From: Cryptomeria japonica
Lineage: Eukaryota > Streptophyta > Pinopsida > Cupressales > Cupressaceae
DNA length: 64,000 bases
Assembly (NCBI RefSeq): GCF_030272615.1
Contig: NC_081406.1
Coordinates: 241,615,718-241,679,717, forward strand
Direction: 5' to 3'
The position numbers and the translations under genes were made by a program. Shown here piece after piece: positions 41,480-53,810 of this stretch (the stretch's first letter is position 1; each line of letters begins with the position of its first letter). The notes beneath the pieces are model-generated. The model saw nothing but the letters and a program-made list of their open reading frames with translations, had not been told where the DNA came from and did not search any database.

Positions 41480-44103
41480 ATGTCGAACAAGAAGAAGGGT
41501 AGGAAACCTGAATGTAGGAAAGGTCATGAGAGGCCAACAAAAAGTAGAACGTTGTCTTCATACTTTGGCTTTGGAAAAGATTGTGGTGAAAACTAGGAAG
41601 GTACATCATCACGAGTACAAGTACAAAATTCGCAAACTACACCGCATGTTGAAGACGACGGCGAACCTGAGATCTAAGATCAGGATGATCTTGAAGAACA
41701 TTATCTGGTAGATGCCCAAGTTAGTCGGAATGATATAATCGACTTGGATGATAATGCCATTGATGATAATGCACGGTGTGGGAAAAGAAAAGCCAGATCA
41801 AAAAAGGATGAACCACAATCAAAAAAGGATCAGGAGTGGGATATGTCAGTGAGGGTTTTTCAAATTAATTGGGCATAAAAGTATCAATTCATTGAACCAG
41901 TGGAGAATCCAATTGAAGGAGAGCCTCCAATAGAATGTAGATGTAAGATTTGCACTTGGAAACATAACAAGGAAATTAGGTTGCAGCTAAAATTTGACAC
42001 CATAGAAAAGCATATGGGTAAAGTTTATGAAAAACAAATGATAGACAGAGTTGAAAAATAAGTGATAAGATGGAAAACAAAGGAGGAATGTAAGCATGTG
42101 AGAAATGCCAAAGAGTATTATTTTCATGAAAAATTACAAACGAAAGCCGCTGAAGTTAAAAGTTCTATTGAAGCTAGTTTTGGAAAAATAATGCAAATAA
42201 AACAACTGGGAAAAGTTGTTTAGTTAAGCGTTGTTTTTTATATTTTGAGAAGAGGGCGTGCTATGATAGATTTCCCATCAATTAATGGTTTATTTCACTT
42301 TTTGAAAGTTCCTAACTATCCTAATAGACATTGGTCAGAAAATAGTGGATGGGAATGGGCAACTTGTCTTGTTGAGGTTTAAAAAAAAAGATGTAAAGGA
42401 AAAACTAAGAGAGTCAAACTTTATTGCATTTTCTTTAGACGAAGTTACGACAGTAGACAATATTTCATGGGTATGCATGCATGTTTATACTGTAGAGAAT
42501 CATACAATATGGAGGTATGGATGACATGACGGTTGCCAAAAAAATGGTTTGTGTTGGAGCAGATGGAGCTTCAATAATGCAAGGTCACAGGAACGACCTT
42601 TGAACAAAGGTTGAAACTTCATTTGCATCGTACATTACTGCAATTCACTGCATGTCTCACAGAATGAATCTAGCTTTTGGAATTGTGAGCAAGTTTGCTT
42701 CGGTAAAAAAATTAAAATTATAATTAGAGAGTTCTACTCACACTTCTGTCAAAGTCCCAAGCAATTTATGCAATTTCAACACTTTATTGATGGAATAACT
42801 GATGCGAACAAGATTCTCAAGGATAATGATACTAGATGGATCTCTTTGGATGGTCCAGCACATCGAGTTTTTTCAGAATATCCATCCTTGATTGGACTAT
42901 TTCATACAAATCGCGATGAATCAGATCAATCGAAATTTCTTGACCTTCTTCGAAGGTTAAGTAATCTAGAGACAGTTTTAACTTTAGCAACTCTTCTACC
43001 CATGCTAGAGAAAATGAGGAATATTATGAAGGCTGACCAAAAAAGAGCTTTGTATATTGTAGAAGTTGCTACACTGCGTAAGATGACATGCATGACCCTC
43101 AACAATCTCTATCGAAATAAACCAACACTTTGATGAAAAATTTGTTAAGTGGCAGAGACTCATAGATTTGAAAAATCTTGATAACTTTTTACAAATCGGT
43201 GCAGAAGGGGAGGTATGTGCCAATGTACAGGGAGTTTAGATACCAATGCACTTCTATGCCACGGTCGACCTCGATGAACCAGGAAAGTGCCCCAGGAAGT
43301 AACTAGCAAGAGTTACAAGGGAAGATTTGGACAAGATTGTTGAAACTGTAACTACTTCTGTGAAGAAAATTGCCTATGATCTTTCCTCACAAACTAGAAG
43401 CAGATTTCCTCCTGACAACCTACTCAAAGCCATGTCTATTGTGTTTCCTCAATATTGGAGCCTCAACGCTACAACTGATTTTCGAAGTAAGCTACTGACT
43501 TTGATAAAACAATTTTGCATATGTAGAGAATTGAATGGAATAACTATAAATGGAATATTAGACGAAACTCGTCTTCAAGAGCAATCATCTCATTTTGCAT
43601 ACACTATGAGAGAACAATAATATGGCACAATGGAAAACGCCCGCGAAGAGTGATCAGAGACAAGGCTTTGGAAATATATAGCTGAGAACGCAACGTTGTG
43701 TGATTCATTGCCAGAATATTTGAAGGTTGCTGATTTATATCTTACCATGATATTGGGTTCGGTGGAAGATGAGAGAGTTTTCAGTGCTTTGGGATTCCTA
43801 AAATCAAAGCTAAGAAACAAACTATACAAAAATTTGGAAAATTACTTGAGGCTCTATACATCTAGGTATGATGTCCACACTTTTCCTTATGATAGGGCAA
43901 TGCAAATCTGGAGGTCCAAATGTGAAAGAAGAGGTTTGGGAAACACTTCAAACCATAGTGTCAGTGGGACTATTGAATCATGTACTGGACCTACTGGTAG
44001 CATTGAGATGCAGTTAAAGGAAGGTATGCAGACTCTGAGTAAAGAAACCACAGACAAGAATCAAGAAAGCTCTGAATTCGATGAGGATGAATGGCAACTA
44101 TAA
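41480..44103 (+). pseudogene. Decayed hAT transposase
   Basis: The frame from ATG at 41480 reads a basic N-terminus (NKKKGRKPEC) and has a zinc-finger-like CRCKICTWKHNKEI with KHMG. Then come FIAFSLDEVTTVD, VGADGASIMQGH with the catalytic Asp region, and HCMSHRMNLAF. NDTRWISLDG follows at about 42820, and the C-terminal hAT dimerisation region, SVEDERVFSALGFLKSKLRN, at 43758 on. The closest style is the plant/animal hAT group with SVEDERVFSA rather than Ac. At least six in-frame stops and two or more frame changes make it inactive. It lies 0.8 kb from the left TIR and points inward. Its last piece, 43696-44103, is still open. Confidence 0.85.
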
Positions 44104-44950
44104 GAGATTGGTATTTATTAATCTTATTATTGTATCTCATCATTCATATTACAAAAGCATATTATTATGGTTGATAACTTGATGATATTTTATGAGTTTG
44201 TTAACTTTTTACAATTAGAATTTAATATTGATTTGTAATTATATTTTTCAACTTTCTATTTCCAGATTTAAAATAGCATAATAAAAGACCATAATGTGTT
44301 TATTGATACAGAGATGTTTATTTAGACATGTTTGAGAACTTAGATTTTCATTAATTCTTCCAAAATATAGCATATGATACAATTCATTCAATAGTAATAC
44401 ACCAATCTGCGTGATTCTACATGCAAAAGTCAATACAAAGTTTCAAAACCCTTTACAAATGACCCTGAATTCCCTTTTATAGAAGCAAGGGAGCAACAAC
44501 ATCTTCAGGTCGAATTGCAACATGTGAAGACTCAACATCAAAATCACAAACACAACACAAATTTACATGGCCATCACAGGTTGGATTAGCAATTTAACAA
44601 CTGCTACATGTCTGATATCTCCTGTTCAAAAAACAGAGTTCAAAATTAAATATTAATTCAAGGCATGACAAATTAAAAATAGATAATAGCAGTGCCCAAA
44701 ACCTAGTAATCCGAAATAGATAAATGCAGAAATGTTAAAGCTTGTGAGAATTTGAGAATACAAATTTACAGGCTAAAGTTTTGCATTGTGCATCATAGAT
44801 TCATAGGCTGGATTAGCAATTTAGCAATAGCGAGTGTTGGTTTTTTCCTATTCATAAAACAGAGTTATTTCAAGCGATGCCAAATTCCAAACAGGAAAAA
44901 AAACCTTGAAATTTAGAGTAAAAGAATAAAATTGTACAATACATACTATG
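44104..44950. other. Intergenic region between the two convergent hAT genes
   Basis: This AT-rich stretch lies between the transposase stop and the end of the minus-strand gene. It contains a duplicated phrase, GGATTAGCAATTTA, at about 44583 and 44811, each near CATAGGC- or ACAGG-type text. It presumably held the 3' ends and polyadenylation sites of both genes. No gene is visible. Confidence 0.4.
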
Positions 44951-47900
44951 ATTCTTAAGATTTTTGTGCCAGTTTTTCTAGGGTGCTCCACTCTTCGTCT
45001 GATGGAAGTTCAATATTCTGTAAAACTATGGAAAGTCAACTGCAACTTTGTCACAATCCATATTTAGAAGAGTAACTTGACATCACTGTTTCACCCAATA
45101 TTGCATTCAGAGTTGTAAATGGTTGGATGAATTCTAGAAAACTTTGGGGAGTTGTGTTCTTAGGAAGCAAGTCTAAATCAGATTTCATTTTTATCTCCAT
45201 GCTTTTTTGTAAGCTTCTTTTCCAATGAATTTATTTGATGGGTCAACGGTCTTAGGCCAACCAAGTTTAATCAAAGTACTTTTCTTTTCTTACAGCTTCA
45301 ATATCTTTTTGCCACATTTATCCATAACTCCTGATGTTTCCCTTAGTTTCTAGAAATTTTGAAGGATAGATGATGTCTTAACTGCGGCATCAATGCGACT
45401 CTTAATTCCCTTGGATGCCAGGTAGCTGTCACTGGTACTGTAGACTACTTGCAGAATCTGTTTTGCCATATCCTCTTTTGATAACCATGTATTCTCTTTT
45501 CAAAGTGCCTTTTGATTTTCATATAAATTAATCCGAGACTTTCATTCAATTGAAACCATTCACACAATTTGTCACTCCTCTGCATTATTTGCCCCCAAAT
45601 GTTTTCTTGTATATATACTTCATTGTATTTTTCATATTATCTTTCAATCTATCCTCCAAGGTTTTAATTTTATCATTTGCATTGTGTAGGTCTTCTTTCA
45701 TTTGTGCACATTTTTTTCTTTCTTCCTTTACTTCCTCTTCCAAATGTTTTTTTTTTCCTTCTCATGATCCAATAGGTCTTGTGTTTTTCTTATTTCGACA
45801 GAAGCAAACTCATAACTTTTGTATATTTTTTGAAAATTGGCCTTTCCTCATAAATTTTTTTACTGCTTTTATCCAGTTTTCCTCTCAGGTTCTTCAATTT
45901 TGCATCCGTCTTTCCCTGCTCTACAATTTCTACTGCAGAGCCCGAATTTGTTATTCTTTTTTGTAAATCATGGCACTTGTTATCTGTTGCTTTCCTCTTT
46001 GATTTTTTGTTTGACAGTTCTGCTTGACACTTTTATATTTGTTTCTCTAGTTTATTTTTTTCTTTCCACCTTTAGTAGTGAAGTGTAGACCACTTTGTTA
46101 GTCCTTTTTGACACACTCATTTTGTTCACATTATGTACTTTGGAAAAATCCATTTGGAGGGTGCTAACTTGAAATTCAGAGGGATCTATTTGACTGTGTG
46201 GTGAATTTTTTATCTCTAGTTGGGGCCTAACAACCATGAACTCCATCATATCTTTGTGTGGGTCATATGTTGGAAATACCCTTTTCCTTGTAGGTTGTTC
46301 ATCTAAAACTTCAGTTAGGGCAACCCTATGAAATGCTCTTTTTTTTTTCTTTATTTGCATTTGTTGTGTGTTTAAATTTTTCATAGTAATCATGAAATTG
46401 AAAATCTGGGCTTGTTGAAGCAATTGAATGTATGAAAGGTGACATAGGAATAACAGAGGCTCCAGTTCCACTTATGTTTGTGGTTTTAACTAATGCATTA
46501 CTACGATTACCAACAACCATTCCTGATCCCATCCCACTGACACTTTCATGTGTAATTTTTATAATCTTTTGAGGTGTGTGATTTGAAGGTGCAAATGATT
46601 GATTTGTAGTGTCAGTGGCACTTGATACAGGATTCTGAATAGTATGAGTATCTACCACTAGTGGCCTCTTGTGAGATATTTTGTTGTTGCCCTTGTCCAA
46701 CATCAAGACAACTAGCATCAGTAGTAGTACCCATGGCAACTCCACCAATCACAACGACACTTGACTGAACACTAATAGGAATACTATCCCTAGAATCAGC
46801 ATCAGTGGCAGTTGCACTTGATTCATCGCCAATGAGAATACCATGATGTGGTGGTAGTTGTGGATTTGAACTCTAAACAAATGTAGGTGGACCCTGAGGG
46901 TAATGAGTAGTACCTTTCTGTGATGAATCTGAAGAATCAAGTCCAATGACTAGTTTAGCAAGAGCTTTTCATTTTGAATCTGATGGAAGTTGTACCTCAA
47001 GTGGATACCAAATGCTTTCTCCTCTAGGACCTAGACCAACACCTACAAAACCCATTTTTTCCATAATGTTTTTGCCTTTGCTATATTTTTCTTTCATGGA
47101 CTGATTGACTCCACCTAATATTTTAGGGACTGTAGTAGTTGTCGGAGTGGCCTCAACCTCATACTCATCATCATCTTCACCCCTGTCATATGATGTTGTG
47201 GGATGCTCCATATTCCACAATTTGCTAAATTCTTCATCCTTGTCGATGGTATCAAATTCTGCACTGGCCTTTGGTTCACCGAGATTCTTCCTCATAGTCC
47301 AAAAATCATTTATTTTGGTTTGAGTCCAATAACTCTGTTTATATTCTTGCAAAATTGATTTGGGAATAGATTTGTTAGATGGATTAGCAGATTTTTGGTG
47401 GAAATTGTAGGACCTCCTATGTTGGATGCCCTGGCCCTCCTCTGTTGTCCTCTGTGTGTGCAATGCCATAATTTGTGATCACATTTCTTGTGTTGAAATG
47501 TTATTGTAAGCGACAATTTTCTCCATCTCTTTTTTTACCTCATCCCAGGAGTCCATGTTTCTAAGCTTTTCTAGCAATGGTTTATTTTCATGTTGACATT
47601 AACACTGAAGAGTTCCCATTTTTTTTAAGCCTTGCTGGAACTACACCGATTGGATCATATTGCCACATACCCTCATCACCAAAGCTAAAAACTATCAAAA
47701 AATCATGTGCCACATTGAATGCTTTTCTCTCAAATGTGAACCCTCCACATGAGAAAGGAAAGGAAGGAAATATGCTCTTCTTTTGTTGACCATGGAAGTG
47801 CCTATCTGTGCTCTCCAAATGCCGTACATATTCCAATGCAACTACCCTCTCTGTCACATGTATTGGAAGTCTGTATGGTTGTACTGCTGATCCGTAAAAC

Positions 47901-49004
47901 CTTAACACAATGTATTCTTCCATGAAGAACTAGTCAACCAATTCTATTTGACTTTCGAGTTGAATGGAATCTCTACAAGACTCAGGCAATCTAGGCATTG
48001 GAGTGCTTGTAATTTCATTATATATTGGTGCCAAAAATAAGTCTACAAAATGGTTGTAGTTCTTTCTGTTATCATGCATCGTTATCTTTGGTGTCCATTC
48101 ATAAATTGGACACTTTGTTCTGTTTCGAGTCTTCTCATCAATCTTATAGTTCAAAATTTGAAGATTGTTGGTCTCGAATATTGCATGATATTTGGATAGA
48201 AGGAGATAGGACAAGTAGGATGAGAACCTAAATGTCTTACAAGAACCTTTTTGATCATTAGTAATTATTTTTTGCATGGATTGAACAACATGCTCAATAA
48301 AATTATATCTTACTGGCTGAGCTACACAATGGATATTAAAAATCATTTCAAGAAGGCTTGCACCCATTTCCCTATCATTTTCCAATCCCAGGCAAAACGA
48401 CAACAAGGAAATAGCATCTTGAACCCATGGAACAAAAATGTTAGAACTTATGATTCTGATTCAACAGAGTATCACACTTTATTAGACCCTTGATAAACGA
48501 ATCTCTGTGACTTGGATTGAGACTCTCATAATTCTTTGCCACCTTTCCTAGGTCAATTTGAATGTTTGAGTTTTGTGCTTCAAACCTTAGGTTCAACAAA
48601 CGAGCAAAATCTCCCACGTTTATGGATAGAATTTCCTCTTTTGTATTTTTATTTACAATTGCTTTTTTATCTTCATCATAATTTTCGGTACAGACCATGA
48701 CAAAATCAGGGAAAGGGGATACTTCAGGTAACACCATGCTTTCCAATCTAGCATCCCACAATGCGATTATATTTGTTCTTTGTTTTAACATTGTGTAGAC
48801 AACATAAAATTTTGCCCTAGTTGGATTTGCCGCCTTACTAGACAATGCGTATCTAATATCTATGATAGGCTTTTCACCATGGATAGCAGGGTCATAAATA
48901 TCATGGTATTTATCTGTGAAACCTAGTGTTTTAACCAATTCGGTTAGGTACATTTTGTTTTTCACTTGGCTTCCTATTGAACCACTGCTTCCTGTTTTCC
49001 CCAT
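44950..49004 (-). pseudogene. Second large gene in the hAT element, G-patch-like and coiled-coil parts
   Basis: From ATG at 49004 the minus strand is almost continuously coding for about 1,000 codons with few lesions. 48441-49004: 187 residues including YLTELVKTLGFTDKYHD and DFARLLNLRF; a one-base shift near 48440; 47930-48406 with WVQDAISLLSFCLGLEND; an in-frame TAG at 47924-47926; then 47588-47923. After a shift, 46969-47469 carries SMKEKYSKGKNIMEKMGF and GLGPRGESIWYP, a G-patch-like glycine pattern, preceded by an acidic stretch. Next come Ser/Thr-rich pieces (46052-46748), and then Lys/Glu-rich text at 45600-46050 that looks like coiled coil (for example LRGKLDKSSKK). I do not recognise the family. 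It is convergent with the transposase. Confidence 0.65.
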
Positions 49005-49391
49005 CGCTGTGATTGTTAATAATTCAAAATAATGCTTGATACAAACCTGAAAATGCTAATCCTCAAATTGGACAAGATTAAAAAAAAAAAAAAAAAAAAG
49101 GAGGGATGTAGGTGTTTTAGATTTTACCCGGAATTTCTATTTCACTAGATTGTCGCAGAGAGTCTCTGTTGCAATTTGCATTCGTCAATCTAGTAGCTAT
49201 TTCTGAATATCCCTCGATTTACTAGTTTGTCCATGAAATGAAATACGATTATGATTTATGAGTCACTTATTTTGAAAACTCTAAAAAGTACAAAAGTAAT
49301 ACCTAAAGGGCAAAATATCTAGAATTATTAATATCTATTCGCCGCCGAAGGACAAAACATTCATTACTTCAGTCTAAATTTTGAGGACATT
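49005..49391. other. Region upstream of the second hAT gene
   Basis: This region would hold the promoter of the minus-strand gene that starts at 49004. It has an A-run of 20 at about 49080-49099. No TATA element can be named with confidence. Confidence 0.3.
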
Positions 49392-50331
49392 AAATGTAAA
49401 ACATTCAATTCCGGGCGAAGTTCTCATAAATGTGTTCACTTCCCACATTTGGGCCGAAATCCACCCTAAGCCATTTATCTATGCTCATCCAATAGACGAT
49501 GGTATCTGTTGTTAGTTGTCGTGGGTCCCATGACTTTACATTTTCTGAGCATGTTACCGCACTCGAGTCACTTTTTCAGACTATTTTTGAAGTCTTTTTA
49601 AATCTTGAACTTCCACCCCAAATGGAGCTTTATTGACTTAATTATATTTAATTAAATGTAAAACGTTCAATTTCGGGTGAATTTCTCATAAATGTGTTCG
49701 CTTCCCACATTGGGGCTGAAATCCACCCTAAGTTGTTGATCTATGCTCATCCAACGGATGAAGGTATTTAGTGTCATTTGTCGTGGGTCCCATGACTTTT
49801 GCCATTTTCCGGGCATGTCACCACACTCGAGTCACTTTTCCGGATTGTTTTTTAAGTCTTTTAAATCCTTCAACTTCTGCCCCAAATAGAGCTTTATCGA
49901 CTTAATTATATTTAATTAAATGTAAAACTTTCAAATCCGGGTGAAGTTCTCAGAAATGTGTTTGCTTCCCACATTTGGGCTGGAATCCACCCTAAGCCGT
50001 TGATCTCTGCTCATCCAACGGATGATGGTATTTTTTGTCAGTTGTTGTGGGTCCCATGACTTTTGCCATTTTTCGTTCACGTCACCACACTCGAGTCACT
50101 TTTTGCAGACTATTTTTTAAGTCTGTTTAATCATTTTAAAGTTCCACTGGAAAAAGAGCTTTATAGACTTAATTATATTTAATTAAATGTAAAGCGTTCA
50201 ATTCCGAGCTAAGTTCTCACAAATGTGTTCACTTCCCACATTTGGGCCAAAATCCACCCTAAGCCATTGATTTTTGCTCATCCAACGGACGATGGTTCAT
50301 GGTACCTGTTGTCAGATGTCGTGGGTCCCAT
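49392..50331 (+). repeat. Tandem array of about 264-bp units, 3.6 copies
   Basis: Each unit begins AAATGTAAA and runs through TTCACTTCCCACATTTGGG, ATCCACCCTAAGC, CTCATCCAACGGA, GTGGGTCCCATGACTTT, ACTCGAGTCACTTTT and ACTTAATTATATTTAATT. Starts are 49392, 49654, 49918 and 50185, so the period is 262-267 bp. The last copy stops in GTCGTGGGTCCCATA. Isolated relatives of the ATCCACCCTAAGC part appear at about 50845 and 53030. No coding potential. The array lies upstream of the second hAT gene and may be a regulatory or structural region. Confidence 0.85.
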
Positions 50332-51985
50332 AATAAGAGACATTTAAAGATGTGCAATAGTTTGAGATAATTATTAATTATAATGTTAATATTATTGGTA
50401 AAATTATGAAATTCAAAAATATTATAGAACATGAAACTTAGATTCAAGAATAAAAAAAATAACTAAATAAAAATATAAATTTTGATATACAATTTGAAAG
50501 GTAAAAGTTTAATATAAAAAATAAAACATTCAATATTAAATCTAAAATATTAATTCAAAGTTTAACAAAATTCTTTAAAAATATGTTTACGATATATAGT
50601 TTTAAAAAATAATTTAAAAATATATATAAAAGTTCAACATAAATTTAGTGTAATATAAATTTTAATTTAAGTTAATTTAATAAATAAATAAAGACTGAAA
50701 ATATATGTAAAAGTTCAACATAAATTTAGTTTAATATAAATTTTAATTTAATTTAGTTCAAATTAATTTAATAAACAAATCAAGACTATTAAAAGTTTAT
50801 ATGATTGTAATTACATCTAAGTTTATAGCCTCTATGAAAAATCCACCCTAAGCTGTTGATCTAATTGAGTCTAATCCTGTTCTCTAATTGAGTCTAGAAT
50901 CTTGAATTTTCTTCTAATGACCTTGGCCTTGAGTCTAATAATGTGGTGAATCTTATTTATAAACCTGCACCTCCTAAGGACCTATGCAATATGCATTACC
51001 TTTGATCCTAGTGAGACTATCGAAACACCTGATGGCCCACTACAAGTCTATATATAACTACAAAGATAAAAGACATACTCTCACGAGGGGTTCTCATTGA
51101 TGATTATTAGGCTATACATGTATGGTGAATGTAATAACTTATGAATATCTTTATACTTTGCAATTGCATGAAGTAACATATTGATATGATAAATTTGATT
51201 TAGTGGTTAATATCTTTGATGGTTTCTCTTGTCCTACTATAGGTTCTATTACTCTTCCCATTAAGGTTGGTACTAAGTGTTTAGATGTCATTTTCGCTAT
51301 CATTCCTAAATCCTACATCAGATCAATTTTGTGTGAAGTTGGGACATTCTTGCTATTGGTTCGCTTCCATGAAAGTGATTCCATCTACCCTCCATAAATG
51401 TCTCAATTTCTTCATTATGACAAAATCTTAACTATAAATCATAGCATGTACCGAGTACCAACCCACACATGCACTAGTTCAAAACTTCAACAAGAAGTAA
51501 GTTGGACTTTTAGTTTTAATTCACTTGTTTTTCGCGAGATACACATCTTTTTTTTTTATATATTTATAAAATTGTAATCAACCATAATCAATGTACAAAT
51601 AACTAATGGAATGAACTGATTTTTTTTATATATATTGAATATAAAGGAACAAGCATTACATAAAAAAGATCACAGTATTAAATTTATTTCCATCGTTTAA
51701 CAAAATATTGAAATAACGTAGCTCATAGACAAAAAGCATTTGAAAAACTTTCATTAATAAAAATGAAATAGAAAGCATTTTTATATCCATAAGACTCTAA
51801 GGGGCAAACTAAAACGAACTGGAATTTAAAAAATTATCATTAATATTTATGCTTTGGAAATTTACAATGTTTACATGTCCGAGATTTGAGCCCCTCAAAA
51901 ACTTTAAAGCCAAAATGAGTGAGTCATTGAACTTGAGAGGTTTCGAGAACATAGGCAAAAAAAACAAACTACTAGGGGGTCGGGG
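50332..51985. other. AT-rich region inside the hAT, nothing recognised
   Basis: 50330-50820 is extremely AT-rich, with a repeated phrase AAAAGTTCAACATAAATTTAG at about 50628 and 50709. 51000-51985 has no recognisable feature; ORF 51203-51397 (plus, 64 codons) has no motif. Confidence 0.4.
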
Positions 51986-52592
51986 ATAGGGCACAGGTAG
52001 TGGATGGTTTACCTTAAGAATTTGACCCTCCTGCCATGTAGAATTTTTTAGACAACATAAGCTGAGAGAATTCTTCAAGCCACATGTAGTTTGAAAAGTC
52101 ATCCAGGAGCAACCCTTTTCGGAGAAAGTCCCTGCCAATCCGCTCCCATTTCCTGTGACGCGTCAACTGCTTCGCATTCTGGTTCAAAAGAAATGGTTGC
52201 CTGGCCACTGACACTGTTTGGTCAAGGAGGAGAAGCTTGGATAATTCACTCGCCCATGGGATCCCCACCCCTACTTCTGCAAGGACGACAACAATAATGT
52301 CGTCTCCAAGGAAGTCCAGAAGAGACACCAAGAACCGGGATGTAATGTCCGCGTTAACATGGAATCTATGTTCATTTCGCAGAAAGTTTCATTTCGCAGA
52401 AAGTCTCTGCCCAGCACCATCTGCACAACCTCATTGGTGAACGACCCAACCTCCTTGCAGACTGGTTGGAGGGTTGGGTCTCTAACGGAGCCTGGACAGG
52501 CCCTCTGGTCGTCTGCGGAAATGCTTCTCGAGCAGATGGGAGTGTCCATCTTGAGAAATGAGATTATCAAATTAAACAACATGAGCCTATAG
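51986..52592 (-). pseudogene. GC-richer exon-like fragment, unrecognised
   Basis: This block is distinctly richer in G and C than the rest of the hAT. On the minus strand, from an ATG at about 52580 or the next one at 52550, it reads MDTPICSRSISADDQRACPG, DPTLQPVCKEVGSFTNEVV and, after a frameshift near 52330, VSLLDFLGDDIIVVVLAEVG and RKGLLLDDFSNYMWLEEFSQ. Near 52015 the text GGGTCAAATTCTTAAG is followed by GTAAAC, a plausible splice donor. A small direct duplication (TTTCGCAGAAAGT) lies at 52375-52402. It may be a gene fragment captured by the transposon. I do not recognise the protein family. Confidence 0.45.
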
Positions 52593-53209
52593 ACCTAAAC
52601 CAGAGGCAGAATTTAAATACCGTGAGCTCCGACGATTTATCTGCCAAATGGCAAAGGCTAATTGAAGATGAAAGAAGTAGAGATCGTATATAAATATTTG
52701 AATCTCTTTATTGTAATAATTACTTCTCTAACCGTATTAATTGCTTTAATTATTTTTAAATCTTTCGTATCTTTGTAAATCTTTCCCATAAATGCACTAG
52801 TGTGCGAAATTGGAAACAACTACAAACCAGTACCAAGTTGGCAAGTACCAATTACCACATTGGAAGTCGTGGGGACAGAGTGAATTGTAGTTATTGACTA
52901 GATATATATTAAATGATCGAAATTATCGATGGTGACATCTGATACGACCATTTGATACGTGTCTATTGAATCCAATTCCATTTCGGGCAGTGTCTGGTGA
53001 GTTATGTTCTCTTCAGACAATTGGGCCAAAATAAAACTTCAGCCATTGATCTACGATCATCAAACGGTTTAAAATCATTGATGGATTTTATGTATCTGTC
53101 ACCCTTTACGCGTCAAAGAGGCCGCATTTATTGATACATTGTGCAGAGTCCGGACTCAATGTGATGTACTGATGTGATGTGATGTGCCTTGTCTATTAAT
53201 GACAATGAA
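52593..53209. other. Non-coding interior near the right end of the hAT
   Basis: Mostly AT-rich sequence. Around 52975-53075 there is diverged text resembling the 264-bp repeat (GGGCCAAAATAAAACTTCAGCC). A short GATGTACTGATGTGATGTGATGTG run lies near 53161-53185. Nothing else was seen. Confidence 0.4.
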
Positions 53210-53611
53210 TTCATGAAATTGCCAATAAATTATATATTTTTCCATAAATAACAACATATTCGCCAAAACAAATTAAATAATTTTTAAGTGGTGGATAAAA
53301 ATCGCCAATAAATTTAAATAATTTTTCTTTCAAAGTAAAAAATTTCGCCCATACAATTATATATTTGTTCCTTCTAACAAAAATTATTTGCCTCCTATAA
53401 TATATATTTTCCCCATAGAACAAGTTATTATTCGCCAGAAATTTATGGAATTTTCTTTCCCTAAAAAAAAAATGGCAATACAAAATAATTTTTTTCCCTA
53501 TTTTGAAAAAAGAATTCGCCATCAATATGAACATTTCCCCCCCAAAATAATGTTTGATTAGCTAGGATTTTACATAGATGGCTAGGGGGTGGTTTCTTAA
53601 AGTTATCCCTG
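53210..53611. repeat. Right TIR and subterminal motif cluster of the hAT
   Basis: ATTCGCC stands at 53258, 53430 and 53514, with AATCGCC at 53300 and TTTCGCC at 53343, all in the same orientation. The sequence ends with the TIR at 53598-53611. The motif cluster mirrors that of the left end, supporting the two ends as one element. ORFs 53211-53534 and 53461-53685 on the minus strand are low-complexity and not genes. Confidence 0.65.
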
Positions 53612-53810
53612 GCTATGGTCAATGTTTTAGGTTTCAATATGCGAATTCTTAAATTTGGGATTGTCAGTCCCATTTTCAAAGTCATCAGATTTTAAACTTT
53701 TGAATTGAAAAACCCTTGTGTTTGAGTATCTCTTAAATAGAAGGGTTGCCAATCACCTTGAAATTTTGAATCTTGTTATTTTAGAATAGAATTATTTATT
53801 GAATCAAGCA
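53612..53810. repeat. Foldback element copy 5, right part
   Basis: The sequence continues the foldback after the hAT: GGTTTCAATATGCGAATTCT, then CCTTGTGTTTGAGTATCTC and TTATTTTAGAATAG. It completes the copy whose left part is 40215-40670. Confidence 0.7.

Larger units (their letters stand above)
40671..53611. mobile_element. 12.9-kb hAT transposon, TSD GCTATGGT
   Basis: The ends are CAGAGGTTACTTTA (40671) and, on the other strand, CAGGGATAACTTTA (53611), an imperfect 14-bp TIR with the CAG start typical of hAT. A perfect 8-bp duplication GCTATGGT flanks it (40663-40670, 53612-53619), the hAT standard. Joining the flanks gives GGGCTATGGTCAATGTTTTAGG, matching the intact paralogue at 13395-13420 (CTATGGTCCAAGTTTTAGG). 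Both subterminal regions carry repeated ATTCGCC/GGCGAAT motifs. Inside are a decayed hAT transposase (plus strand), a second long decayed gene (minus strand) and a 264-bp tandem array. Confidence 0.85.

Noticed and set aside
45550-46088. Plus-strand ORFs of 138 and 83 codons
   Set aside because: They are hydrophobic shadows of the Lys/Glu-rich minus-strand coding sequence of the second hAT gene.
53211-53685. Minus-strand ORFs of 107 and 74 codons
   Set aside because: They lie in AT-rich subterminal DNA with repeated ATTCGCC motifs, and the second crosses the transposon boundary.
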